This document shows positions 10,963 through 20,663 of a DNA stretch of 64,000 bases, in pieces (position 1 is the stretch's first letter; each line of letters starts with the position of its first letter). The position numbers and the translations under genes are program-made. The DNA lies in assembly GCA_033297205.1 (NCBI GenBank), contig MU859201.1:1-64000 (forward strand), written 5' to 3'. The stretch is from Pseudoneurospora amorphoporcata (Eukaryota; Ascomycota; Sordariomycetes; Sordariales; Sordariaceae). A model generated the notes under the pieces. That model had not been told where the DNA came from. It saw only the letters and a list, made by a program, of their open reading frames with translations, and did no database searches.

Positions 10963-11934
10963 TGTGACGGAAGATATGTGTTTCGTACGCTTTTACTCGT
11001 CGATGCGGTGTGTTGAAGTCGGGGCGGCAGCTGGCCGAGGGGGTCAACGACTGTTGTTGGTGGAAGGAAGAGATGAGCAATTGGACTTAGTTGGGCAACA
11101 AACATTGGAGAATGCTCGTCCTTTTAACGGCCGTGGAATGGACTGTTCAAGGTCGCAAATGACGTGTCGCTCGCGGCCGATGGTTGAAGGTGTGCAGAGG
11201 TCACAGCTCATGTTCAGGGGAGAGTTGAACGGCTCAAGGTTGGAAATGGGAGTGCAAGCTGTTAGTGCGGGGCAACGCCGAAGGGAATGGAAGGTGCAGT
11301 GAAGAGAGTAAGGTACCTATGGAAGGAAGGGGAAGGCACTGGTGTCTACAACTATCAACACAGGTTCCGCGCCGGCCGCCGAACCTTCTTTGTTTGGTTG
11401 CGCACCTCAGCAAACGGAACGAGAGCAACAACAAACCATGAGTCGAGCACGGACTGTCAAGTGCTGACAAAGTCCTCGCTGGCAGGCCTGGTGAAGTGCT
11501 TATTTAGGCAAAAACCTGACCACCTCAACACCCGTCTGGTACTCCAGGCACAAAGGTTCAGTTGTCTCCTCTAAATATAATTGCCTACTTGTTGAAGCTG
11601 ACGAACCTTCAGATGGCTACTTGCGGAGCCGCCCTGGCTCCCATACAGACAACATGTACAGCCCAAGGTTGGCCATCGAGCTGTAACCTTGGCTTTGACC
11701 ATGGGCCAACGGCTGTCAACACTCGACAGCCCTTCACGTATTCCCTTGGGATTCACCCTTCACCCATCCTCCAAGGTTTCCACGGTGGGAATATTTTGTC
11801 TTGTGAAAGATCGTTAATAAAATGGACGAGTTCCTGTGCACTCCTGGCCTTTTTCTCTCCATCACCAACCCGTCCTCGAGAGAGCGCATCGTACCAAGAC
11901 CAACATAACACATATTACTCAACACTCCGACATC
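10963..11934. promoter_or_regulatory. Divergent promoter region
   Basis: The 972 bases between the minus-strand kinase and the plus-strand orphan gene presumably hold both promoters. Reading frames here are shadows. I see no strong TATA box for the kinase. Confidence 0.4.
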
Positions 11935-12636
11935 ATGGCTACCTCCATTTTCCGTCCCCCTTTTCCCGAGTATGACAGCAACATGCACGAGCTTCCAGAC
12001 AGGTCGATAACACTTGACGAGGCCTTGTCGCACAAGCTCTCCAAGCTAAATGCGAGGAGAGGGAGGAGAAGGGGAGTTCAACCACTCACAGCGGATGACA
12101 TCGAGTGGAAGCATCGTTTCATGGGCAGCGTCATATCCAAGAAGAGACAAATCAGGGTCTCTTGGGTAGTTGACCCTACCAAATCCAAGGATCAGCGGTA
12201 TGAAAACGTCGATGTCCCAGTCTCCATTACGGAGGAGATTTGCCGAGCAGAAGCGGATCGCCTTGGCTTGACTTGCGTGGTCATCAGGCAGCTCGCCCAC
12301 GAAACCCGAAATGTTTACAAGAACGGAAGGACAGTGACCGTTTGGGACGCGTCAACCGGCCGCGTTGTCAACAAGCAGGACAAAGCGGATTCGCACTTTA
12401 CCGTTTACATGGGGAGGAGTAAGAGAGAGCTCCTGCTCCAAGGCCACATCTATGTGGTTTGGGACGCACTGGAGTTTGGAAATCTAAAAAAAGTGGACGA
12501 CCCGCGCTCCCAAAGACATTGCGTCAGCGAAGCCGACGGAGAAAAGTATGTTTCCGAGGAGTACTGGTCGCTTACCAAAGATCAGTTGCGACTCAAGCAG
12601 CAAGAGGCAGACACCGCTCCCGCGTCCTCTTCATGA
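11935..12636 (+). CDS. Intact member of a multicopy orphan family (copy A)
   Basis: A single exon of 233 residues; the start is taken at the first ATG after the CACTCCGACATC leader. I do not recognise the family. It is soluble, with no signal peptide or membrane segment. Blocks conserved in the broken copies elsewhere in the window are: MATSIFRPPFPEY (1-13), RFMG (61-64), SWVVDP (76-81), EEICRAEADRLGL (100-112), HETRNVYKNGRTVTVWDAST (122-141), DSHFTVYMG (152-160), LLLQGHIYVVWD (166-177) and EEYWSLTKD (208-216). The repeated aromatic WD endings and alternating hydrophobic pattern suggest a beta-rich fold. This is the only copy here without stops or frameshifts. It sits head to head with an SRPK-like kinase, and a broken copy lies just before the other kinase, which hints that kinase and family gene act or travel together. 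Confidence 0.75.
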   Translation: MATSIFRPPFPEYDSNMHELPDRSITLDEALSHKLSKLNARRGRRRGVQPLTADDIEWKHRFMGSVISKKRQIRVSWVVDPTKSKDQRYENVDVPVSITEEICRAEADRLGLTCVVIRQLAHETRNVYKNGRTVTVWDASTGRVVNKQDKADSHFTVYMGRSKRELLLQGHIYVVWDALEFGNLKKVDDPRSQRHCVSEADGEKYVSEEYWSLTKDQLRLKQQEADTAPASSS

Positions 12637-12780
12637 GGTATGTCTTGCCGCCAAAGGACATGATCAAAAGCCCACGCTGTATCGTATGGAGCAGACCGTC
12701 ACGGCGTTTCCTCATCAACATCGCGGTCAGCATCTCCTTGAGCACACTAAAACCGTCGACATTATTCGACCATCACCTCC

Positions 12781-12883
12781 TGTATTCTTTTCGGCGTTAC
12801 GGTATTTTTTTCGGTATCATTTCCACCTCCTGCATTCTTTTCGGCGTTACGGTATTTTTTTTTTCGGTATCATTTCCACCTCC
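12781..12883 (+). repeat. Tandem repeat of about 50 bases, two units
   Basis: The unit carries TTCTTTTCGGCGTTACGG, a T-run, then TCGGTATCATTTCCACC. Units run about 12781-12830 and 12831-12883 and differ mainly in T-run length. It lies 150 bases after copy A, probably in its 3' region. Confidence 0.7.
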
Positions 12884-14072
12884 GGCGTCTTCGGCACCTC
12901 TCATTTCCTCGAATCGGCGGGCTCGGTTTGTTTGTCTCGACAGACATACCACGCTTGCACCACTTCAAGTCTTTTCCTCTTCGCATCATCATTCTACCTC
13001 TTCTCTGCATTATCCTTTGCGATCGCTTCTTCGATCGCCTGTCTCCACAGCATCAGTCCGTTTATCTCCATCTCCATCTTTCAGCAACAGTCGACTTTCC
13101 CAGTCTCCAAGCGGACGACAGCAAGCACTGATCAGGTGATCAAGCGACTATCACATCGGAGGTCAGAGTTTGCAGGAACAAAGTTTAGGCATAGTCAACA
13201 AGCGCTGGCCAGCAAGCAAGGAGGACAAGCGTTTCCCAATGTTTCCTTGCTATTTCCCAGTACCATCAAGCGAAGCACAAGTTTGGGAGTTTTTCTTTCG
13301 GGTTCTTAGTGTTGGTTTGGGCAATCATTCGGCATGGAGTTTGTGCGTCTTTGTTTCCCTGTTTGTCAATATCATCAAGCGACCTACTGGACTTGCTGTC
13401 TTGCATTCTTTGTCACCCCGTCTACCCAAGCAATAGTGGCTCCATTCGAGACTGATGTTTTCTCATGCCTTTGCCAATGCAAGCTATCAGTTGTTAAGAA
13501 GTTTATCATTATGAGCTTTACTCAAACACCTAGCTTTATCGCTCTACTTGGATCCATACCTCTAACATCATAAGTTTGGTTCATTACCGATTTGAGCAAA
13601 GAAATTTGCTGAGACCTCTACATCATATTTGGGAAACTGGAGTAGGCAGAAGCTCAAGCGGCTTTTATTTCCAGAAAGCTTTTCACCACACATGCAAGCA
13701 TTCTTGAAACCTCTCCATGCAATCCTTCTTTCGTCATTTATATATCGACGTGCCCTTCATGATCTTCCTTTCCCGTACCTCAGTGACCAGTCTCCTGAGT
13801 AGATTTTGTTCGTGTCACATCATTGATCTTTCAGTTCCACTACCGGCCGTTCAATGTATAAAACCGTAACGGAAAGCTTTGAACATACCTACCACATTAT
13901 AACATCCTTGAACTACCATTATCTTCAGACGAGTACCTCTACTACCGAGTTACCGACCTTCAATTCATTCTCGACTTGGATAGACAGGTTCCCAACCTTC
14001 CAAGTCTCGGGAGTAGGCGCGCGATCGCACGTCGAAGTGATTGTACCACCTCATGAACAGGCCGGCTAGGAC
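12884..14072. other. T-rich 3' flank of copy A
   Basis: No supported gene. The flank has a phrase, TTGTCAATATCATCAAGCGAC near 13364, that recurs in altered form after another family copy (TTGTCAATATTCTGAAGCGAC near 19967). This suggests the duplicated unit included downstream sequence. Confidence 0.35.
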
Positions 14073-14420
14073 ATGAGCGTTCTTAACCTATCAATAGACG
14101 AAGCCGCGGCGGAGGCACATGCAGCGAATGTTGGGTCTGCTGAGATGTCGGTGGAGACATTCACTCATTGCACGACATGCAAAGCTAGAGGCGTCGCACG
14201 GCGTTTGTGCTGTGAAGCTCAATAGACGGCCAAGAGCTCGTCATAGAGCGCCCCATCGGACACCTGAATCACCCTGGGATGGTTATACTTTGGGCGACTG
14301 GTGACGCTACGTTGGCAGAAGGACAGTCTCCGTGTGGGACACGTCGACCGGCCGCTTTGTCAATAAGAAGAAGGCGGACTCGCACTTCACGAACTTTTGC
14401 AACAACAATTTGCGTACACG
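14073..14420 (+). pseudogene. Broken family copy B1
   Basis: The clearest part is 14323-14391, coding TVSVWDTSTGRFVNKKKADSHFT-like sequence nearly matching copy A residues 133-156, also at the DNA level. Upstream, a frame from ATG at 14073 (MSVLNLSIDEA) may match the SITLDEA region of copy A but is cut by TAG near 14223. Frames change between the pieces. It cannot code a full family protein. Confidence 0.65.
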
Positions 14421-14924
14421 TAACCTTGGATTCGATCGAGGAATACAAACCAGGGCTGAGGCTCGGCGTCTCGAACGCCTTGGACGCTTGAGGGCCACCA
14501 AGATGATCCTTTAGGAGGAGGCCAACTACCTCACATTCAAGCTCGTCACCTGCTGTTCGGTCCGGCGTACGCCACGAGACAACCCAGGATGCCAAAGCCG
14601 GTACCTATATATCACCCAAACCAACCTAGCTTCAACACACCCGGAACCTCTCACGCGCAGGCCGACCACCCTGCCGTACGCTTTGTGGATCATATCGGAG
14701 GACCTTGTCTGGACCGGTGCCGCTATCAACGAGGAGGAAGCGAAGGCGCCGGTACCGATCAAACATCATGATAGGGCCGCGTATTCACAGTTCAAGCTGA
14801 AGAAGACTGCCTGGGGCCTGACAAAGAGGTTTAAAGCGACGTCGAAGCCACCATTCGCACCATTCTACAACACGGAAGTCGGGCGGGCAACTTCACTTTC
14901 CCGTCACCAAAACCGACTTCCACA
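14421..14924 (+). other. Region between broken copies
   Basis: An open frame covering about 14683-14900 is rich in Lys, Ala and Pro (EEEAKAPVPIKHH, TAWGLTKRFKATS). It may be the remains of a family C-terminus, since WxLTK recalls WSLTK in copy A, but the match is too short to be sure. Confidence 0.25.
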
Positions 14925-15335
14925 ATGGTTACCTACCTCACCTTTCCGAGACCACCGTATCCGGAGTTCCATGACGAAAGCCACGCCTTCCCGTAGCTGG
15001 AGTCTCCTTAGAGACTCTAATGCAAAAGAGGGCAAAGGCCAAACGAAAGAGGTTCATGGGAGTCCGACTGTGAGGGACGCCAAAGAGGATGACTAGTGAG
15101 AGGTCCAAGGAACCGGTTACAGTCGCCTGGATCGTTGATCCAACTCTGGATGACGACCGGTACGAAAAAGAAGGTCCCCAGATCTATAATAGAGGAGATT
15201 TGTCGGGAGGAAGCCAACCGACTCGGCTTAAACTACGTCGTAATCAGGGGAGCCGCCCACGAAACCCGGAATATATACGAGCACGGACGGACGGTAACAG
15301 TCTGGGACGCGTCGACGAGCTATTTAAGTAAAAGT
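14925..15335 (+). pseudogene. Broken family copy B2
   Basis: It starts like copy A (ATG at 14925; FPRPPYPEFHDES against FRPPFPEYDSN), then passes KRFMGVRL and stops at TGA near 15097. Another frame then gives VAWIVDPTLDDDRYEKE (like SWVVDPTKSKDQRYEN), and a further shift gives EEICREEANRLGLNYVVIRG and ETRNIYEHGRTVTVWDAST. After that the family sequence is lost. So the copy has at least one stop and one frameshift and lacks the last 90 residues. It ends 300 bases before the second SRPK-like kinase. Confidence 0.75.
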
Positions 15336-15637
15336 AGGACAAAATCTTACGTACTATGCCTATATAATATCAATCTTTGCCATCTACAAGACTCGACAGC
15401 AAGCTACCTAGCATGCGCCACGCGCCGAAATCCACAAAGACGCCAGTTGAAATCCCGTCTGGACAACCGCCCACAGTGAAATCAACAAGCAAGACTAAAA
15501 CCAAGATAAGACTTGCGAATACAATCAAAGGAACGACGACGAACAAAGTCGCATCAATCATCCGACCCGTAAGTCGCACGCGCAAAACCTCCATCCCCAT
15601 CAAGTGCAGCCACTAACTCGCAGCCCGTAGAGACATC

Positions 15638-17520
15638 ATGGATTTCAACGGCGAGCCCGAAGAGAAGTACGACCTCGAGCCCTGGCCCGGAGCCCCCGTC
15701 GAGAACCCGAACGAGTACCAACCCGGCGGCTACCACCCGATCCTTCTCGGCGACCGCCTCGGCCCCGCCAGCAACCCTTCCCGCTTCCGCGTCTTCCACA
15801 AGCTCGGCTATTGCGGCTTCGGCACCGTCTGGCTGTGCCAGGACATGGACGAGATGCGCATCAACAAGAGGTGGAAGTGGCGCGTCCTCAAGGTCATGTC
15901 GACCAAGGCGTCTAACTTGAAGAGAGGGAACGCGGATCTCAAGGTTATGGAGATGTTCGAGGGAGTGGACCGTGAGTTGCTGAAGCAGAAGGGCGTGTCG
16001 CTCCCCATGGAGAGTTTCTGGGTCGAGGGCCCCAATGGACGGCATCTGTGCTTAATGATGGAATGGTTGGGCCCGGAGACGACGGGATTGGCCAGGTGCA
16101 TTGGACATTGCGACGGGATGATGAAGGATATCTGCTTTCAGCTGCTGGAGGCGATGGAGTTCATTCATTCGAGAGGCATTTGCCATGGCGATTTCCGGCC
16201 GCAAAACATTTTGCTGAGGTTGAATACCGGCGTCGATGAGTGGTCGGAGGAGGCCCTGCTGAAGATCTTGGGCGAGCCCGAGCGTGGTACGGTGGTCGAG
16301 GGTAAGGATCCTTGGGACTATTCGCAGGGACCGCCGCCTCCGATGCTCATGGTTGACCCAGAGGACATGGAGCCCGTCACCGGCAATCCGAGCGTGCCTG
16401 AGTACCTGGTGGGCTGCGGCGACATTGCATACGGCTCTGGCTTGGTGTCGACAAAGATCGCCGTGGTCGACTTCGGCGTCTCTTATCCCTCCAACGACCA
16501 CCCGGTTCGGGCCACATCGGAGTCGCGTGTCCGTATGCTTCCCCCGAGGATCTCACCGGCCAGCGCGAGCTGATCGGACCCAAAGCCGACATCTGGTCCT
16601 TGGCCGCTGCCATGTTCGAAATCCGCTTTGGCTTCAAGCCCTTCGCCGACAACAACAACCCGCCCAGCGCCATTCGCCCCATGGAGCAGGTCATGGGCCC
16701 CATGCCGCCTCCGTTCCGGGCCATCGTTCAAGAATGGTACGATCTCCCCGCCGAAACCGAAGAAGAGCTGCAGGGCATGAGCGACGCAAAGGAACTGTCA
16801 TACATCAGAGTCAACCGCGAAGAGATGGAAAGGGACAGGATGTGTTACGTGGACGAGCGCGGCCCGGCCGCAAAGGACCACCTGCTCTTCTGCATCCTGT
16901 ACCCCCGCAGCATGAGCGTCAGCCCCGCGCAGGCAGAGGACATGACTAACCAGGCCAAGAAGGACCCGACGCGCCTTCCCTTGTGGACTCCAATCCCGCG
17001 CAATCCCGACCGTCGCGCCTACTACACTCAGAAGGACTACCTCAAGTACATGGTTCCCGTGGAGGAAGTCGAGGTGTTTTACGACCTCGTCATGTCCGTC
17101 TTCAAGTGGCAACCTGAGGACAGAGCGACCATCGAGCAGCTCATGCAGCATCCTTGGTTCGAAGGCCGCAACGAGCGCAGAGTCGCTAGTGTCGCTGTCG
17201 TCGAACCCAACATTACCACCACCAGGGAATCCGGCACTACCAGTTCCGTCTTGTTCAAGTTGGGACAGTTCAAGCAAAACATCAGCACCAGGTTCAGCAC
17301 TCTTTTCTGGGATGCAGAGAAGGAGAAATCAAAGGGTCCGGACTTCTTGGGGCGCTACGTCTGGCAGCCCACATTCAAGGCCTACAGCAAGATTGCGGGC
17401 GTTCCTACTGCCATCTTTTGGATCCTCATGATTCTTCCGGCGGCGTGGGTCATCAAGAGGAGGATCGACCGGGGTGGAAGTGTCTTCTATCCCATCAGTG
17501 TCAGAGGGCTTCGTCATTGA
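15638..17520 (+). CDS. SRPK-like kinase, broken by one frameshift
   Basis: A paralogue of the kinase at 9172, on the other strand, about 627 residues if the frames are joined. Residues 29-42 (PGGYHPILLGDRLG) give the SRPK lead-in. The glycine loop is GYCGFGTVW, the ATP lysine is in WRVLKV, the catalytic loop is HGDFRPQN (about 183-190) and DFG is intact (278-280). At about 16498-16503 (CCACCC) the frame changes: before it reads to SYPSNDHP, after it GHIGVACPYASPEDL and GPKADIWSLAAAM. No intron signal bridges this, so one base is lost (or two gained) in the activation segment. The second part runs to 17520 and has a kinase end (HPWFEGR) and a C-terminal hydrophobic segment followed by KRR, perhaps a tail anchor. 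It is a recent pseudogene or a sequencing error. Confidence 0.75.
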
Positions 17521-18880
17521 GGAGGGGAGAGCATGAGGTGAAGTCATATACCTGGATACGGAGAAGGAAGGAGCTTGGAAGGAAGGGTGTCAAGGAGAGG
17601 AAGGACTGTCAAAGGGGGGAAGGAACATGTGCAGGGTCAAGTGATTCAGATGATGGAAAGTGGAATCATGTAATTCGGGTCTTAGACAAAAGGGTCATTG
17701 AGATACTTGGGATGCTCACGCTAGGTACCTTCAAGATGGGGTTTAATGGCTATTGGTAGATAGAGGCACAAAAAGATGGTCCCCATAAAACAGAAATGGA
17801 CCAGAGTCCTAACGAAATGGTGAAGAAGGTGAAGAGAAGGAGTAGTCCTAGAAGTTGAAGGAGAGAATCGAAAGGAGGAGATGAGTCGGTTCAATCGGAA
17901 AGGGCAGCTTGCCGCAAATAGGTATTTGTCAAGGGAAGTAAACCTACATATTTAACGGTTCATATAGTGCCATAGTAATAGTTGTCCGTAAAAAAGCGGG
18001 TCACTCACGGGCTCCTGATAGATAGTTCTTCAAGTACCTGCGTCGAAATAATTACGTTTATTACTAAGGTTAATCATGGTCCTTGACCGGGAAAATGTAA
18101 TTTAGCCTTTCTTATCCGTCTTGTCGAACATTCAAAAGCTCTAAGTAAACGATGCTACTCATATAGCTTTATATCCTGTGAGTGTCCTCTATCGTAGTAC
18201 TTTCCCGTGTAGCACAAATGATGGGGGCAGTTCCCCTCGCCACGTCAAGCTTACGCGGCACCTTCTAAATTATAGCGCTTCCACAGGGAAACAACGCATA
18301 GGTATTAGGTAGGTAATCAGGGCAGTTAATCACAGCAACAACATCAACTCGATCACAGCAGAGCACGACAATCACGACATCCCGCCAGGCTCGCATCTCA
18401 ATGACCTCAGTCTTCAGTCATCATCAAACGAATCACTTGAAACCCAAGTTTTCAATTCTATATTTTTATTTCTTCTAACCTTCCGTTCATTACCCTATCT
18501 ATCCTCCATTAGACCATGATCCTCGAATAACAGACCTGTTTCCTCCAATTCAGCAGTTGAATTAATTCCTTTAAGATCCCAAGTAGCAACCGATTCCCGA
18601 CAAATCACTTAAAGATCTCCATCTTCATGGCCGACTGAGCCTCGTTACCCAAGCCAAGTCATCGAAGCAGTATTCGATGCGCCGCCCTGGTAAAGTCCCC
18701 GCCTTTCCAAACGTGCGCAGTACCTTGGCAATTTGAGATGAATCTGTCCCTCGACTCCCTCGAGCCATGGATGTGTGTGTGCCGGCCGGACGCCACGCGC
18801 AACAGAGACCTTGTGCCGATACGGTTTGGGTCAAGCGTAGGTAGCCGATACTTGGCGCTTGCCTCTGGTTACCTAAAGAA
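17521..18880. other. Stretch without a gene
   Basis: Downstream flank of the kinase, then AT-rich sequence with no supported reading frame. A TAGGTATTAGGTAGGTAAT motif lies at about 18299. Confidence 0.4.
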
Positions 18881-18899
18881 CGGTTAGATATAGCTCGCT

Positions 18900-19446
18900 G
18901 GAGGCCGGCCACCTTGGTGTCCCATACTTACGATGCATACGTGCCCCTGGACACTGAGCCTATCCTAGTCGTACCCAATATATACCGTGATATGGGGATC
19001 GTCCAGCCTCGACCGCCGTGCATGTTGCGCTTCCTGCCAGTCCCAGGGTCGTAGTAAGTTAAAACCGTGCCGTCCGCAGCATAGTGGTTCGTCTCGCATT
19101 GCACGCCTGCGCGAACAATCACGGCTTTGAAGCCAAGTCGGGCGGTCTCCTCGCGGAGGACCTTCTCGGTGCCGCTGCATGCACAAAGAACCCAATAGCC
19201 GGGGACGGTTGTTCCGGTTGGGAGGTTGGTAAGGAATACCGCGCATTTCTGTTCGGGACGCGGACGAATACTAGTGAACGAGTTCTTGGGATTGGCGGTG
19301 TCCCCTTTGTAGCGCCAGGAAAAATATGTCTCGTGGTCAAAGAGATGGAGAACGGAGGTTGCTGAACTGAATAAAATTGAAGAACAGTAAACTATGGAGG
19401 CGAGCGACCGACCGCGAGAGAGGAACGGCACTAGATCAGCCACCAC
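18900..19446 (-). pseudogene. Broken, diverged family copy C
   Basis: On the minus strand a frame gives EKVLREETARLGFKAVIVRA, then a TYYDPGTGR block matching VWDASTGR of copy A, up to about 19000. The next family block, DDPHITVYIGYD, is in a different frame and is followed by TAG (18967-18965), after which SVQGHVCIV continues in the same frame, matching LLQGHIYVV. So it has one frameshift and one nonsense codon. The upstream part is only weakly like copy A. It is more diverged than B1 and B2 and may belong to a separate subfamily. Confidence 0.65.
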
Positions 19447-19534
19447 TCACAGGCCACCCTCTCCCGGCCCTGTTCTTCGAGGGCGATCTTCCGATCGCGT
19501 CAAACGTCCTGAACCAGGCGTATGTTAAATAACG

Positions 19535-19679
19535 CCTTGCAATCCCAGACGATATAAATGTGTCCTTGGATCACACAGCCAGAGGCGGACTACGCATCAT
19601 GCTCAATCCTCAAGCCGAGCGCAAGGACGTGGAGGGCAACGAAGAGTACGTTGCCGCTGAGTACTGGACCCTGACCTAA
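19535..19679. pseudogene. Family fragments in opposite orientations
   Basis: Read on the minus strand, 19574-19536 gives VIQGHIYIVWDCK, the GHIY block. Read on the plus strand, 19580-19679 gives RIMLNPQAERKD followed by EEYVAAEYWTLT and a stop, matching the family C-terminus (EKYVSEEYWSLT). The two parts are adjacent in family order but on opposite strands, so an inversion break lies near 19575. Confidence 0.6.
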
Positions 19680-19699
19680 GGACGATGCGGCAGCGTCCA

Positions 19700-20470
19700 A
19701 ATCCTTACAGCCTTTCTCTTTCTTCGTTGGTTTCCCCTGGTTTCTCTTTTGGCTTCATCATCGATCAGCGTATCTATTATCCATGGTACCCAGCGGTCCA
19801 TGGTCGGCGGCAACATCTTAATCCAGCGGCTTTCTGTCTTGGACGTCTCTTATTCCGATCTCGACACACCAGCTTCTCGGCAGAACGACAGGATTGCTTC
19901 TTCCCCTTGCAACCCTCGTACTGGTAGTACCATCATCTTTCCCTCCGGGCCGAAAGCAACGGTCTTTGTCAATATTCTGAAGCGACATCTTCTTCCCAAG
20001 CGACCTTTTCAACCGACTACCGAAAACCGTTCTCGCGTCTTCTTAGCATACATATCTTTCCGCTTCTCTCGAGGCCAATACCCACCAACCTACCAACAAA
20101 CCCGCTGTTCGGTTCGCAGACGAACTTCCCGGCTTTGTCTTTCCTCGCTCAGAGTTATTTCGGCAACGACAAATTTGTATGGTTTTAGCATCCAATGTGG
20201 AGTTTAAGGAGGAGTTTAGGAGTTGGGTTGGGACAGGATTGGAAGGTGTTTTCGGATCGGACAGGTGTTACGGACAGGTCTTGGTTCTGTTAGTGTAGGC
20301 ATTAATATTTGTGGGCATCAATCGGCGTGTCTGATATATTTCTTTCTCATAACGTCTTTATCTCATCATCATCAGCAAGCGACTATCCATCCCGACTCAG
20401 CAAGATTCGGCTCTGGTGATTCTGCCTTGTTTTGTTGACAGCAGTCAGCTCGGTTTCTGTTCTTTTCTCA
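19700..20470. other. T-rich flank of a family fragment
   Basis: No supported gene. It resembles the 3' flank of copy A in composition and in the TTGTCAATAT...AAGCGAC phrase near 19967. Confidence 0.3.
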
Positions 20471-20477
20471 CATCGCA

Positions 20478-20663
20478 GATGCTGACTGGCATCTGACTGT
20501 GTTCATGGGGCACGATGTGGACAACTTGGTCATTCATGGACACATCTACATTGTTTGGGACCATACGGCCATGTTCGGCATGAGGATCATGAGGGATGCC
20601 ACCGCGCGGAAGCATCCGCACGGTGAAAGCCATGGTCCCACGGCCTACTGGTCCCTGTGCTAG
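20478..20663 (+). pseudogene. Family C-terminal fragment, copy D
   Basis: Sixty-one codons then TAG: DADWHLTVFMGHDVDNLVIHGHIYIVWD is split across the blocks HLTVFMG and IHGHIYIVWD, and it ends AYWSLC. It has no internal stops. The sequence just before it (CACATCGCAG) looks like a splice acceptor, so it could be a last exon, but no matching first part is visible nearby. It is closest to copy E (both have HGHIYI and GHxxxxL). Confidence 0.6.

Noticed and set aside
9730..11016. Long frames on the plus strand and other minus frames across 9.2-11.1 kb
   Set aside because: Shadows of the SRPK-like kinase gene, which has clear catalytic motifs.
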